NCBI GenBank assembly: GCA_964594985.1 | Contig: CAZQNQ010000012.1 | Location: 74,847-138,846, forward strand | Reading direction: 5' to 3' | Origin: JADLHS01 sp964594985 | Lineage (GTDB): Bacteria > Verrucomicrobiota > Verrucomicrobiia > Limisphaerales > JADLHS01 | DNA length: 64,000 bases | In this document: positions 17,032 through 26,274 of the stretch, one piece after another | Layout: each line of letters starts with the position of its first letter | How positions within the stretch are numbered: position 1 is the first letter of the stretch | The notes under the pieces: generated by a model | Told to the model about the DNA's origin: nothing | Database searches by the model: none | What the model saw: the letters and a program-made list of their open reading frames with translations, nothing else | Made by a program: the position numbers and the translations under genes

Positions 17032-19812
17032 CTACGGTTCAAGCAGGGAGCGGGTTGGACCGTTGGGATTTTCTTTCCGTTCCCGAATAATGCGTGCGAG
17101 GCGTTCCTGACAGACCCAGGCCTCGATTTCCTCCCACGTTGGCGTGCGAACGCCGTTCGCGTCTGGTTTGGAGGCGCGATTCGACTTTACGCGGAACTGC
17201 CATTTCTCCAAATCCTTCACGCGGTCCAATGCGCCGAGGATGCGGAGGGATTCAAACGCACAGAAGGTATCACGTCCGTCGCCAGCGATTTTGTATTCGT
17301 TGTAGCCGCCCGGACTTGGAGAGGTGAAATGGCCCTTACCTGAGTGATGCTTTAGTATTCCACGGGTACAGGCCTCACGGTCTATCTTGTCCAGACCTTC
17401 GAGAATCTCCAAAGCTGACAGGGCGAAATACGTGTCATGCAATGCAGGCCAGCCGGGCGTGAAGAATAATCCACGCACATTGCGCCAATCGTGTATGGGT
17501 GGATTTCCGGGCGGATTGCCAGACAGGGTTTGTACCGAAGCGATTTGTTGGATGAGTTTTTCTCGGTCAACCAAGTCGAGGCAGTTCACGCCGCGCAGCC
17601 AACGGAGTTGGTTCAAGGTGAAATCACCCATCCTTTCAACATCCCAACCTTGGTTGTCCACCCAAGACCATGCTTTTCGTTTTGGCATCCGAAATTGCCA
17701 ATCGTTGGGCTTGAGTTTCTGGAAATGCGCCGTTGCCTCCTGTGGTTCAAGCCCAACGTCGGCCCAACTTAGCCAGCCACCCGCCATTGATTTGTGCAAC
17801 AGCCATGCGTGTTCAAAAGAGCGAAGTCTATCGAGTTTATGAGTATTGATGTTGATCCCACACGCCCGAAACAATTCATGCTGCATCGCTTGAATAGAGC
17901 TTTGTGAAAACAAATCCTTCGGCGGAAGGACAAGGCAGAAATCCAGAGCTGTGGTTGGGGCCCCAAGGTAGCCCTGCTGACGGTTGTTAATGATGGGGTT
18001 CGGATTTGTGGTGACTCCTCCTGACAAGAACGTCCGCACTTGCGCTTCGGTGATGGAGACTGGCTTCTTTCCGTCAATCCAAGGCGGCTTAAACGAAGTC
18101 AAACCAATGAGAACAAACATCGCTCCCAGCACTATGACCAACATGATGGTCCGCCATTTTAACAGCCCTGCTTTCGTCGGCGATTGAAGGAACACTTCAT
18201 ATTCCGGCAACTGCCCCAGCACGCGCTCGGCTCGGCTGAGATCGCCTGCGCCGAACTTTCCCCACGCGATTTCCACCGCGGCGGAAACCTTTGTTTCCAA
18301 TTCCTCGGTGTCCGGTGGATGGTTCGGCGGCAATTTTAGCAACGCCTTGTGGTCGGGCGCGCCAAGTCGCGCCGCGACTTTGCCATCCCATGTGAGCAGT
18401 AACTGCGAGCGGCGGGACCATGAACCAAAAAAACTGATCGCGTTCCACATCGAGAAATTGAAAGGCGGCATGCGCAGCAACAAACCATCCGCCGTCCAAC
18501 GATAATTATCCGCCATCCAGCGGCTGCCGATAAAACGTCCGAACGCGAACAACTGCGCTTTGCTGAACCGTTTTGTTTCCTTCACCGGGCGGCCGGCCTC
18601 GGGGGATAAGTCCAACATCCGTTCGGCGGCGCGCAGAAACAGGTTGTAATCCATCCGAATCGGCCGTTCGCCGTGAACGAGCGACGTGGCGATCACATTC
18701 AGGGCGAGAAAAATATGGAAGGCGGTGAACGGCAACCAGTGAAGGGCAACGAATAACATCACGACACAAAAAACGCCTGACGAAATCATCGTCACAACAA
18801 AGAACCGGCTGTGGTTGATGACGATTTGACGCCACGCCAGCGACAAGGCCAGGACTGCCACCAAAGTTACCGCCAGGAAGAACATGTCGGTCATGTTCTT
18901 CCCTCCCCTTGTGAACAAGAAAACCAACACAACCATCAGCAACATCCAAAGCAGCCGTTGGAAATTGCCCGCCCGAAACATTCGGACGCGAAATCCCTCT
19001 TTGTCCCGAAAATTAGCCAGTTCGGCGCGCACCAACAGCCAGCTAACCAAAAGCATCGGCAGGGCGAACAGGAACGGGAAGAAAACGAACGCCCACTTGA
19101 ACGGCGCGAACTTCGTGAGCGCGCCGACAACCGTCGCGCCGACGCCGCCCGCCGTCGCCGCTTTTGCGGACGACGAAGCAAACACGCCGGCCATGATGGC
19201 AGGCACAAGGGTTTGGGCCGGACGCAGTTTTGCCAGCGAGCCTGCGAGTTTTTCCTCCAGCCGTTCCCGCAGGGCGGAGCGGGCGCGGTGCAATCGCACC
19301 CGCAAGGCGGATTCGGAGATGCCCAACGCCGCCGCCGCTTCCGCGCCGCTTTTGCCTTCGAGGTAGAACAGCGCCAGACATTCGCGATGGGCGGGGGAAA
19401 GTTCCGCGAGCGTCTGGCACAAGGATTCCGGCGTACGGTGCGGATCAGTTTCAGTCGCGGCGTTGTCGCCGCTTGAAGCCGCCGGATTTTCCAGCGCCCA
19501 GCGTTCGCGCTTCTTAAGCTCGCGCCGATGCCGCAGACCAAGGTTGATGGCGATATTGCGGGCAATGGAGGTGATCCAACCGGCGAATTTGTGATCGTCA
19601 CCGAGTAACCACAGGCGGCGATAGCCGCGAATGAACGCTTCCTGCGTGGCTTCCTCGGCGAGCGCGGCATCACCGAGCCGGCTCCAGGCCACGGCAAAAA
19701 CGCGGCGCTCATGGCGCTCGACGAGTTCGCGATAGCGTTCGGCATCGCCCCGGCGCACGGCGGCCACGGCTTGAGCATCTGTTCCCGGATCGTGCAAGGT
19801 TTCGTCCATCAT
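17032..19812 (-). CDS. ECF sigma factor fused to a multi-pass membrane region and a toroid-like C-terminal domain
   Basis: 926 residues. Residues about 1-190 are a complete ECF sigma factor: region 2 (VFAVAWSRLGDAALAEEATQ, then FAGWITSIARNIAIN) and region 4 (LSPAHRECLALFYLEGKS, then ALGISESALRVRLHRARSAL). About six hydrophobic segments follow between 205 and 580 (for example WAFVFFPFLFALPMLLVSWLL and TIMLVIVLGAMFVLIGLTSF). The last about 230 residues contain ALHDTYFALSALEILEGLD and GDGRDTFCAFESLRILGALD, repeats that resemble the alpha/alpha toroid of prenyltransferase/terpene-cyclase folds. Long fused ECFs are known from related phyla; this tail is unusual. The sigma part may be held at the membrane until released. 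No anti-sigma gene is adjacent. Confidence 0.85.
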   Translation of the reverse strand: MMDETLHDPGTDAQAVAAVRRGDAERYRELVERHERRVFAVAWSRLGDAALAEEATQEAFIRGYRRLWLLGDDHKFAGWITSIARNIAINLGLRHRRELKKRERWALENPAASSGDNAATETDPHRTPESLCQTLAELSPAHRECLALFYLEGKSGAEAAAALGISESALRVRLHRARSALRERLEEKLAGSLAKLRPAQTLVPAIMAGVFASSSAKAATAGGVGATVVGALTKFAPFKWAFVFFPFLFALPMLLVSWLLVRAELANFRDKEGFRVRMFRAGNFQRLLWMLLMVVLVFLFTRGGKNMTDMFFLAVTLVAVLALSLAWRQIVINHSRFFVVTMISSGVFCVVMLFVALHWLPFTAFHIFLALNVIATSLVHGERPIRMDYNLFLRAAERMLDLSPEAGRPVKETKRFSKAQLFAFGRFIGSRWMADNYRWTADGLLLRMPPFNFSMWNAISFFGSWSRRSQLLLTWDGKVAARLGAPDHKALLKLPPNHPPDTEELETKVSAAVEIAWGKFGAGDLSRAERVLGQLPEYEVFLQSPTKAGLLKWRTIMLVIVLGAMFVLIGLTSFKPPWIDGKKPVSITEAQVRTFLSGGVTTNPNPIINNRQQGYLGAPTTALDFCLVLPPKDLFSQSSIQAMQHELFRACGININTHKLDRLRSFEHAWLLHKSMAGGWLSWADVGLEPQEATAHFQKLKPNDWQFRMPKRKAWSWVDNQGWDVERMGDFTLNQLRWLRGVNCLDLVDREKLIQQIASVQTLSGNPPGNPPIHDWRNVRGLFFTPGWPALHDTYFALSALEILEGLDKIDREACTRGILKHHSGKGHFTSPSPGGYNEYKIAGDGRDTFCAFESLRILGALDRVKDLEKWQFRVKSNRASKPDANGVRTPTWEEIEAWVCQERLARIIRERKENPNGPTRSLLEP

Positions 19813-19877
19813 TCACCCGCAAGACAAGCGTGGCGAGGAAATGTTACAGAGGAAACCCAGCGCCCCTTGGATCGGAA

Positions 19878-21119
19878 CTATCGCTTCGCCGGCACGGTCA
19901 GCTTGAAAATCTTGTCGTCGAAGCAGAGCACGTAGAGTTCGCCGGCCGCGTCTTCGGCAAAACTCGCCACGTTCTTCGGTTGGGCCAGCAAGGTGCCGTG
20001 TTCAGTCACCTTGCCGTTTTCGTAGCGCAATCCCCAGATCGTGCCGAGGTTGAAGTCGGCATACACATACACGCCGCGCAACGAGGGATATTTTTTGCCG
20101 CGATAGACGTAGCCGCCGGTGACGCTCAAGCCGGTGCTGTGATCGGGAAACTGGGCTTGGGCCTGCATCTCCGGGCGATGCGGATATTCGAGGACCGGTT
20201 CGATATACTTCGCGCCCACGGGGCCGGGTTTGAAATGATGGAAGGATTCCCGCACGGGCCAGCCGTAATTGCCGCCCTTGACGATGAGATCAATTTCCTC
20301 CCACTCGTCTTGGCCGACATCACCGAGCCACAGGTCGCCCGTCTCGCGATCCCAACTGAACCGCCACGGATTGCGGATGCCGTAGGCCCAAATCTCCCGC
20401 CGCACACCGTAACGCTCCGGCTCACCGACGAACGGATTGTCTTTCGGGATGCCGTATTCGAGCTTCACGTCGGTCCGCATCCAACCTTGTTTCACCACGG
20501 AACGGGAATCCACATCAATCCGCAGAATCTTCGCGAGCAACGTCGCGGTGTTCTGACCGTTGTCATGCGGATCATTGGCCGCGCCGCCGTCGCCGAGGCC
20601 GATGTAGAGATAACCATCCGGCCCGAAGCTGATCTGCCCGCCTTTGTGATTGCCGTAAGGTTGCGGCACGGTCAGCAGCACCCGCTCGGACGCGAGGTCG
20701 GCTTTGTTGGAATCCATGGCGGAGATTTTGAATTCGCTGATGACGCTGCGGCGGGGCTTCTGTTGGTTGTAGTAGATGTAGAACAGTCCGTTCGTCTGGA
20801 ACTGCGGATGAAAAGCGAGACTGAGAAAGCCTTCTTCATTGTCCACCTGCGGCTGGCGATTTTCGATGTTCAGGAACTCCGTCGCCGCCGCGCCGTCGCT
20901 GTGCTTGGGAAGAATGCTGGCCTTGCCCCGCTGCTCGACAATGACCACGCGGCCCGAGCCGTCCGGAACTTCCGTCAGCCACAGCGCGCGTTCCACCGGC
21001 AACGCCGGGAAGGCAGTCTCCAACGCAACTTGCGGCAAGGCGGCAAACCCAGCGGGCGTTGCCACGGTCAAAACGGCCAGGCAAAGTGCGAAAACTTTTT
21101 CACGCGTGATCTTTAACAT
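19878..21119 (-). CDS. Secreted PQQ-dependent sugar dehydrogenase (GSDH family)
   Basis: 413 residues from the ATG at 21119. Signal peptide VFALCLAVLTVATPAGFA. The glucose/sorbosone dehydrogenase fold is easy to follow: EEGFLSLAFHPQF, the catalytic-His region YGNHKGGQISFGPDGYLYIG, GDGGAANDPHDNGQN and WAYGIRNPWRFSWDRETGDL with GDVGQDEWEEID. A classical periplasmic aldose dehydrogenase (YliI-like) with the active-site His in NHKGG. Monocistronic; the sigma gene behind it starts 65 bases away. Confidence 0.9.
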   Translation of the reverse strand: MLKITREKVFALCLAVLTVATPAGFAALPQVALETAFPALPVERALWLTEVPDGSGRVVIVEQRGKASILPKHSDGAAATEFLNIENRQPQVDNEEGFLSLAFHPQFQTNGLFYIYYNQQKPRRSVISEFKISAMDSNKADLASERVLLTVPQPYGNHKGGQISFGPDGYLYIGLGDGGAANDPHDNGQNTATLLAKILRIDVDSRSVVKQGWMRTDVKLEYGIPKDNPFVGEPERYGVRREIWAYGIRNPWRFSWDRETGDLWLGDVGQDEWEEIDLIVKGGNYGWPVRESFHHFKPGPVGAKYIEPVLEYPHRPEMQAQAQFPDHSTGLSVTGGYVYRGKKYPSLRGVYVYADFNLGTIWGLRYENGKVTEHGTLLAQPKNVASFAEDAAGELYVLCFDDKIFKLTVPAKR

Positions 21120-21183
21120 GCGCAAAGATTAGGGGTTGGAACGGACCGGCGCAAAATTTTTCCGGTGAACGGAGGGCCAATCC

Positions 21184-21338
21184 CGGGAGCGCCGGCGTCT
21201 CGCCGGCGGATTTCTGAGACAGGCTTCAGATTCGCGATTGTCACGGCTATGTGGCGGACGAATCTCTGGGTCTTGGTTTTTGCCTTCTGATAGCGACGCT
21301 AAGAGTGCAACTCGCCGGCGAGACGCCGGCGCTCCCGG
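21184..21338. repeat. Family B palindromic repeat, copy 1
   Basis: Outer arms of 24 bases are perfect inverted repeats (GGGAGCGCCGGCGTCTCG... and ...CGAGACGCCGGCGCTCCC) around about 105 bases. A second member lies inside the SUMF1-like gene at 35449. Confidence 0.85.
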
Positions 21339-21341
21339 ACT

Positions 21342-22265
21342 TCACGGCGGGAAACCGATGGCCAGCTTGACGGCGGAATACTCCGGGTGAATCCCGCCTT
21401 TGCGGGTGCGGATGATGAGATCAGGTTCAACCCACGTCTGCCCGCGAAACCATTCGGGCAAATCTTCCGCGCGCATCATCCCGAACAACGCGACGAGGGG
21501 CGGCTCGCCTTCGCGGAAAACGACCGGACGCCGCCGCACGATGACGAGGTTTGCCTCTTTGGTGCCGGCTTCGACGCGGGCGAGTTGCGCCGGTTCGGTC
21601 GGGAATACGCACGCGAAGAAACCGCCAAGTGCGAGATGTTTCGCAGCAGTGAAGCAATAATCCGCCACCGTGCCGCGCAGTTCAAAGCGGCAGGCGAGCT
21701 TTTGCGGATGCTCGCTCTCCACCCCGGCTCCGAGCGGAAAATACGGCGGACTGCCGGTGATGAGATCGAACTTCTCCTCGGGCTTGAGAACGCCAGCAGC
21801 GCGAAAATCCCCTTCCCGAATCTCGTAGCGGGCGGTGATGCCGTTGTAACGGGCAGACTTTCGGGCAAGCACGATGCTTTCACTCTGCGCTTCAACGGTG
21901 ACAAAGCGCGCCCCGGGCAAGCGCCACGCGGCAATCATCCCCACCGTGCCAATGCCGCTGCCGAGATCGAGCGCGGTTTGCGCCGTCGGACCCCAACTTG
22001 TGCCATACCACGCCGTGAGAATGTCGTCGGTGGAGAAACGATGCCCATCGCGCAATTGAAACAGGCGGAAGTGTCCGCTGATGGCATCAAGCGTTTCGTG
22101 AGGTTCAATGACCAGCGGAGCGCCGGTCTCCAGACCGGCTTGTTGGAGTTCACGCTTTAGCGTGTCCGTCGAACAAGCTAAAGCTTGAACTCCAACAGGC
22201 ACTCCAAATCCTGGCGGAATCGGACCGGGTTTGGCCCAGCCTTTGAAATGGGAATCGGTGTTCAT
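21342..22265 (-). CDS. TrmN6-like SAM-dependent methyltransferase
   Basis: 307 residues. The SAM fold shows motif I DLGSGIGTVGMIAA, an acidic strand end FVTVEAQSES, and a catalytic loop GSPPYFPLG; the family text is NPPY, so the usual Asn is Ser here. This resembles tRNA1(Val) adenine-37 N6-methyltransferase and other base methylases. Residues about 24-50 (VGVQALACSTDTLKREL... to ETGAP) are encoded by palindromic repeats and are probably foreign to the fold. The ATG overlaps the stop of the upstream phosphodiesterase gene (ATGA), so the two form an operon. Confidence 0.8.
   Translation of the reverse strand: MNTDSHFKGWAKPGPIPPGFGVPVGVQALACSTDTLKRELQQAGLETGAPLVIEPHETLDAISGHFRLFQLRDGHRFSTDDILTAWYGTSWGPTAQTALDLGSGIGTVGMIAAWRLPGARFVTVEAQSESIVLARKSARYNGITARYEIREGDFRAAGVLKPEEKFDLITGSPPYFPLGAGVESEHPQKLACRFELRGTVADYCFTAAKHLALGGFFACVFPTEPAQLARVEAGTKEANLVIVRRRPVVFREGEPPLVALFGMMRAEDLPEWFRGQTWVEPDLIIRTRKGGIHPEYSAVKLAIGFPP
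22121..22196. repeat. Palindromic repeats inside the methyltransferase gene
   Basis: Two adjacent hairpins: GCCGGTCTCCAGACCGGC (22123-22140) and one with arms TGGAGTTCACGCTTTAGCGTG and CAAGCTAAAGCTTGAACTCCA (22144-22194, 18 of 21 paired). They stay in the open frame. Confidence 0.8.
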
Positions 22266-22735
22266 GGCGTATCGGTCAGTTTTACGAAGCGCGCTTCGAT
22301 GTTCTTCCCGGAAATTTCCAGCAACGCCACGCTGCGTTCCGCGCCGAACTTCGGCTTGCCCGCATAACCAGGGTTCACGAACCGCACGCCGTTGACGACC
22401 TGATCAAACCTCTGGTGCGAGTGGCCGAACAGGACCACGTCTGGTTTTTCTTTGGCGACGCGGGCCTTGAGTTCATCGGTCAACGCGCGCGGCGTGACGA
22501 TGTGATGCACGAGAAACTTCACCTCGCCCAACGTCACCACCTGCGTCAGCGGGAAGCATGGCGAATTGTCATTGTTGCCCAGCACGGCGGTGACCGGCGC
22601 GATGGCTTCGAGTTGGGCGATGAGAAAGTCCGGCCCGATGTCGCCCGCGTGCAGGATGTGATCAACCCCTTTGAAAATTCGGGTCAGGCGCGGGTCGAGA
22701 AAACCGTGTGTGTCGGAGATCAAACCTATTTTCAT
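22262..22735 (-). CDS. YfcE/MJ0936-type metallophosphodiesterase
   Basis: 157 residues, full length. All metal-binding motifs are visible: ISDTHG, HAGDIG, VLGNNDN, a VHH at about residue 78 and GHSHQR. Enzymes of this group hydrolyse small phosphodiesters with two Mn ions in the cytoplasm; the physiological substrate is not known. First gene of a two-gene operon with the methyltransferase. Confidence 0.9.
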   Translation of the reverse strand: MKIGLISDTHGFLDPRLTRIFKGVDHILHAGDIGPDFLIAQLEAIAPVTAVLGNNDNSPCFPLTQVVTLGEVKFLVHHIVTPRALTDELKARVAKEKPDVVLFGHSHQRFDQVVNGVRFVNPGYAGKPKFGAERSVALLEISGKNIEARFVKLTDTP

Positions 22736-22813
22736 GTGACGCGTGACATGTGGCGGGTGACGCGAAAGTTTCGGATGCGTGGACGCTTCACGTCACTCGT
22801 CACCCGACACCCG

Positions 22814-23437
22814 TCACGCCTTGGCTTCCTCCGGTTCGGCTTGGGATTCGCCTTCAGCCTCGGGTGTGCGGACTCCGGCCTCTTTGTCGGCGGGAGATTC
22901 GGCGGACGCGGTGAGTTTGACGGAACTGACAAACAACGCGGTAAACAGCCCGCCGCTCATCAGCGTATTGCGGAAAAATTCCCAGGTCGGCGGCAGCCCG
23001 GGAATGCCGGTGGTCAACGCCTGCCACCAGCCCAGCAATGTTTTCGCGTAGCCAGGATTGTAAATCCAGGAGGCGGTATTGGTGATGAGATAAAACAAGA
23101 TCGCTCCAAGCAATCCGCCGCCGAGCAGCTTGAACCAGTTATCGCGGGTGGAGAATAATTTCCCCAAGGCGATGATGCCGACGAAACCCAAGGTCTTCAC
23201 CAGCATGTACCAGCTAAAAACCGGTTCGTGATAGTAGAAGACGTTCAGTGCAATATCGGTGAGAAGCAACGTGCCAAGTGGCAGCCACCACGCCATGGCC
23301 CCGGTAAAGTACACCGCGCCACAGAACGCAATGGCATAAGCCGCGCTGAAATTCTGCGGCAGCACACCGGGAATCCGTGATGCGGCGAACACCAGCATCA
23401 ACAGCACCGGCAGAAATTTATTCCACTTTCCAGTCAC
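22814..23437 (-). CDS. DUF6580-like multi-pass membrane protein
   Basis: 207 residues from a GTG at 23437, chosen so that the gene does not run into the divergent pseudouridine synthase; longer in-frame starts exist up to 23521. Five to six membrane helices: FLPVLLMLVFAASRIPG, AIAFCGAVYFTGAMAWWLPL, LLLTDIALNVFY, WYMLVKTLGFVGIIALGKL, LGGGLLGAILFYLITNTASW and a last one near 175-195. It resembles the DUF6580/ECF-transporter S-component group, with the AWWLPLG and DIALN text, so small-molecule uptake is possible. An acidic tail (EAEGESQAEPEEAKA) ends it. Confidence 0.7.
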   Translation of the reverse strand: MTGKWNKFLPVLLMLVFAASRIPGVLPQNFSAAYAIAFCGAVYFTGAMAWWLPLGTLLLTDIALNVFYYHEPVFSWYMLVKTLGFVGIIALGKLFSTRDNWFKLLGGGLLGAILFYLITNTASWIYNPGYAKTLLGWWQALTTGIPGLPPTWEFFRNTLMSGGLFTALFVSSVKLTASAESPADKEAGVRTPEAEGESQAEPEEAKA

Positions 23438-23465
23438 TCCAGGGAATGATAGTTCACGACCCAAC

Positions 23466-24320
23466 TTGGACAAGCTTTTCGACATCATCCACGAGGACGC
23501 GGACCTGTTGGTCATCAACAAACCCGCCGACCTCGTCTGTCATCCCACCAAGGGCGACGAATACTCCAGCCTCATCAGCCGCGTGCGACTGCATCTCGGC
23601 GCGACCAGCAAACCTCATCTGGTGAACCGGCTGGATCGTGAAACGAGCGGCGTTACGGTGGTGGCGAAGAATACAGCGGTGGCCGGTGAGTTGGGAAAAC
23701 TTTGGGAGACACGCGCGGTGGAAAAAGAATACCTCGCCATCGTCCACGGGCACGTACGCGAGGAACACGGTTTGATTGACGCGCCGCTCGGCAAAGATGA
23801 ACGCAGTGCGGTGGTGATCAAGGATTGCGTGCGCGCCGATGGAACGCCGGCGCAGACGGAGTTTTGGGTAGAACGAAGGTTTGTAGGGCAGACATTCCTG
23901 TCTGCCGGTGCGGGCGACTTTCCAGTCGCCCGTTTCGCGGACCAAGACACGAGACTGGAAAGTCTCGTGAACCGGCAGGCTGGAAAGCCTGCCCTACGAG
24001 TCGGCGCAAGCACGCCCTCGCCCTTCTCGCTCCTTCGCCTCCTCCCACGCACGGGGCGCAAACATCAGATCCGCATCCACCTGGCACATCTCGGCCATCC
24101 CATCGTTGGCGACAAAATTTACGGCGGCGACGAGACATTGTATCTGGCCTTGGTGGAGCGGCGACTGACGGATGAGCAACGGGCGCGTCTGATTTTGCCG
24201 AACCACGCCCTGCACGCGAACGCCCTGCGGTTCGAGTGGCGGGGCAATCCGGTGGAGTTCCGCTGTGAGCCAGAGCCGTGGTTCACTGGGTTTTTGGCCG
24301 CCGGAGCGCGACTGTGCTGA
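23466..24320 (+). CDS. RluD-family RNA pseudouridine synthase with an in-frame repeat insertion
   Basis: 284 residues from a TTG (no ATG in frame). The catalytic motif HLVNRLDRETSGVTVVAK contains the essential Asp, and TGRKHQIRIHLAHLGHPIVG is the usual second signature. Residues about 140-178 (VGQTFLSAGAGDFPVARF onward to RQAGKPAL) come from a complete 115-base family C repeat lying between TEFWVERRF and the TGR motif, where relatives have only a short loop. The last residues (AAGARLC) are encoded by the start of a family A repeat. Probably modifies rRNA or tRNA uridines if the insertion is tolerated. Confidence 0.85.
   Translation: MDKLFDIIHEDADLLVINKPADLVCHPTKGDEYSSLISRVRLHLGATSKPHLVNRLDRETSGVTVVAKNTAVAGELGKLWETRAVEKEYLAIVHGHVREEHGLIDAPLGKDERSAVVIKDCVRADGTPAQTEFWVERRFVGQTFLSAGAGDFPVARFADQDTRLESLVNRQAGKPALRVGASTPSPFSLLRLLPRTGRKHQIRIHLAHLGHPIVGDKIYGGDETLYLALVERRLTDEQRARLILPNHALHANALRFEWRGNPVEFRCEPEPWFTGFLAAGARLC
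23883..23997. repeat. Family C palindromic repeat, copy 1 (inside the pseudouridine synthase)
   Basis: Arms GTAGGGCAGACATTCCTG and CTGGAAAGCCTGCCCTAC, plus an inner hairpin GCGACTTTCCAGTCGC / GAGACTGGAAAGTCTC. Sister copies at 46060 and 54210 are intergenic; this one keeps the gene open. Confidence 0.9.
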
Positions 24321-24385
24321 GAGCCAGTCGCAGCAGCCGGGAAGAAAGAAAGCGCTGCGGCTGGTCTTCGACACAGCCGCGCTCC
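24303..24385. repeat. Family A palindromic repeat, copy 4
   Basis: Arms GGAGCGCGACTGTG and CACAGCCGCGCTCC, 83 bases long. It provides the last codons and stop of the pseudouridine synthase and touches the stop of the converging ABC ATPase gene. Confidence 0.85.
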
Positions 24386-24387
24386 GC

Positions 24388-25221
24388 TCAAGCGACACGC
24401 CACTGTTTCCGTACCACTTGCAATTCGTAGCGCCCGGCCTTCCGCGCGAGTTTCACCGGCGACGTAAAGGTCTGCGCCAACAAAGGCGTCGTCAGAACAA
24501 CAGATTTCTTCCCCGCCGCCAGTACGCGTCCGCGCCGCAGCAACAGCACATGCGAGAACACCGGCATGATTTCGTCCACGTGATGCGTCACGAGGATGAG
24601 CGTCGGCGCGCCCGGCTTTTTGCCGAGGCGTTGGAGGAATTGCAGGAACTGCTCGCGGGTGGCGGGATCAAGCCCGGCGCAGGGTTCGTCCAAGATCAAA
24701 AGCTCCGGTCGCGCCATGAGTGCCCGGGCGATGAGCACACGCTGCCGTTCGCCTTGCGAAAGCACGCGCCACGGACGCTCGACCAGATAGGAACACTCGA
24801 CTTGCCGCAACCAGCGGCGGGCTTGCAACCGATCCGCGCGACTCACCCGCCCCCAGAAATCAATCATCGCATACTTGCCGCTCACCACGGATTCCAGCGC
24901 CGGCTCGTCGTCCGCCATCATCTGGCGCAACGCGGAGCTGACCAAGCCGACCTTTTTGCGCAGCTCGCGCCAGTCGGATTGACCGTAAGTTTCGCCGAGC
25001 ACGGAAATCTCGCCAGTGGTCGGCATGAGATACCCGGTCAGCGCGCTGAGGAGGGAAGTTTTGCCCGAACCGTTTGCGCCCAGTAAAACCCAATGCTGAC
25101 CGCGGACCACACGCCAATTGATATCGCGCAGGATGGTCGTGCCATCGCGACGGATGCCCAGACCGGAAACTTGCAGGATGGTGCGCGGGTCAGGTGAATT
25201 GGCAGCAGGACGCTTCGTCAT
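24388..25221 (-). CDS. Stand-alone ABC ATP-binding protein (ModF/YbbA-like)
   Basis: 277 residues. Walker A GANGSGKTS, signature VLSQGERQRVLIARALM (LSQGE instead of LSGGQ), Walker B ELLILDEPCAGLD and the H-loop VTHHVDEI. The opening LQVSGLGIRRDGTTILRDIN is typical of ModF-type or iron/heme-type ATPases. No permease is adjacent, so its partner is unknown. The ATG at 25221 was preferred over in-frame starts further out that lie in a hairpin region (GTCCCGCTCCT/AGGAGCGGGAC at 25322-25353). Confidence 0.8.
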   Translation of the reverse strand: MTKRPAANSPDPRTILQVSGLGIRRDGTTILRDINWRVVRGQHWVLLGANGSGKTSLLSALTGYLMPTTGEISVLGETYGQSDWRELRKKVGLVSSALRQMMADDEPALESVVSGKYAMIDFWGRVSRADRLQARRWLRQVECSYLVERPWRVLSQGERQRVLIARALMARPELLILDEPCAGLDPATREQFLQFLQRLGKKPGAPTLILVTHHVDEIMPVFSHVLLLRRGRVLAAGKKSVVLTTPLLAQTFTSPVKLARKAGRYELQVVRKQWRVA

Positions 25222-25374
25222 GTCGCCCCATGCTGCGGGGCGGGCGCGAATTCGGCAACTCTGTTGCGCAGCGGCGGGAAGGTTGGCGGGCGGTTGGCTT
25301 GATGGAGTTCCCCACCCCACCGTCCCGCTCCTCCTGGACGAGAGGAGCGGGACCACTGGCGGATCACACAACTA

Positions 25375-26007
25375 TCAATTTCGTGCGGCGCGGATCATAT
25401 CCAGACAATTCTTGATCCACGCCAAATGATGGCGGCGCGGCGGGGTGGATTCACGCGGTGATGGAACCGCCGCCACCGACTGGGACGCTGACTGCAGATC
25501 CAAGCCGCCACCGGCAGCGGATTCCGCCCCGGTCTGCTTCGGAAGCTTCTTCAAATGCGGGATCGGCTTGCGCCACGCTTCGCGGATTGAATTAATGATC
25601 TTCTCCAGCGGAAAACTCTTGAGCAGGAAATCCGACGCGCCAGAGGTCAGCGCCCGTGTTTTGCACTCGGCGTCAAAGAACGTGGTGAACATCAGCACCT
25701 GCGTCGCGGGGGAAAGCGATTTGATGGGCCGGATGGCGTCAATGCCGTTGTGCTCGCCGAGATTCATGTCGAGCAGGATCACGTCCGGACCGACCTTGCT
25801 GGCCAGCGCGCTCAACACGGCGTTGGGCGAATGAAACGATGCCGTGCAATGGATGCCCTGACACCGCTCGAACAGTTCGATCATGGTGTCCCGGATCCGA
25901 CGATTGTCGTCCACCACCCAAATATTGATCGGGGTTGCAGCCGGAGCACTCACTGCCACCGCCCCACCACCCGAAGCACTGCTATCACTGATCAGATTGT
26001 TTTTCAT
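25375..26007 (-). CDS. Response regulator with a receiver domain and no recognisable output domain
   Basis: About 210 residues. The receiver spans about 25-145: acidic pocket VVDDNRR, phospho-acceptor Asp in VILLDMNLGEHNG, Thr in MFTTFF and Lys in LLKSFP. The rest is a low-complexity linker (SAAGGGLDLQSASQSVA) and a basic C-terminal patch (PPRRHHLAWIKNCLDMIR). It lacks the LuxR HTH that usually follows such receivers, so it may act by protein contact. A GTG at 26028 is an alternative start. No sensor kinase is adjacent. Confidence 0.78.
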   Translation of the reverse strand: MKNNLISDSSASGGGAVAVSAPAATPINIWVVDDNRRIRDTMIELFERCQGIHCTASFHSPNAVLSALASKVGPDVILLDMNLGEHNGIDAIRPIKSLSPATQVLMFTTFFDAECKTRALTSGASDFLLKSFPLEKIINSIREAWRKPIPHLKKLPKQTGAESAAGGGLDLQSASQSVAAVPSPRESTPPRRHHLAWIKNCLDMIRAARN

Positions 26008-26274
26008 ACCCTTAATGTCTGTCGCCACTGGAGATTTAGCTTACGGGATGCCGAAGTTGTCGCGGGTTACTTTTGTGCGACAAATTGTGGTTTTCCGCAT
26101 AAACCCGCAGGTTTTCCAGTGATTCACAGCCAACTCACGCGGACATGTGTGTTTACCTCTGCGCAAGCTGTACAAACTTCGACGCCAGAAAAATTCCTCG
26201 CCCCACGCCGGAAGTTTCGCCACCATGCCGGACGATTTTCGCGGGAGAACCACCCGTTTCCGATTACGTTTCGC

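Noticed and set aside
19830..21116. Plus-strand open frame of about 428 codons opposite the sugar dehydrogenase gene
   Set aside because: Shadow of the minus-strand GSDH gene; no domain is visible in this frame.
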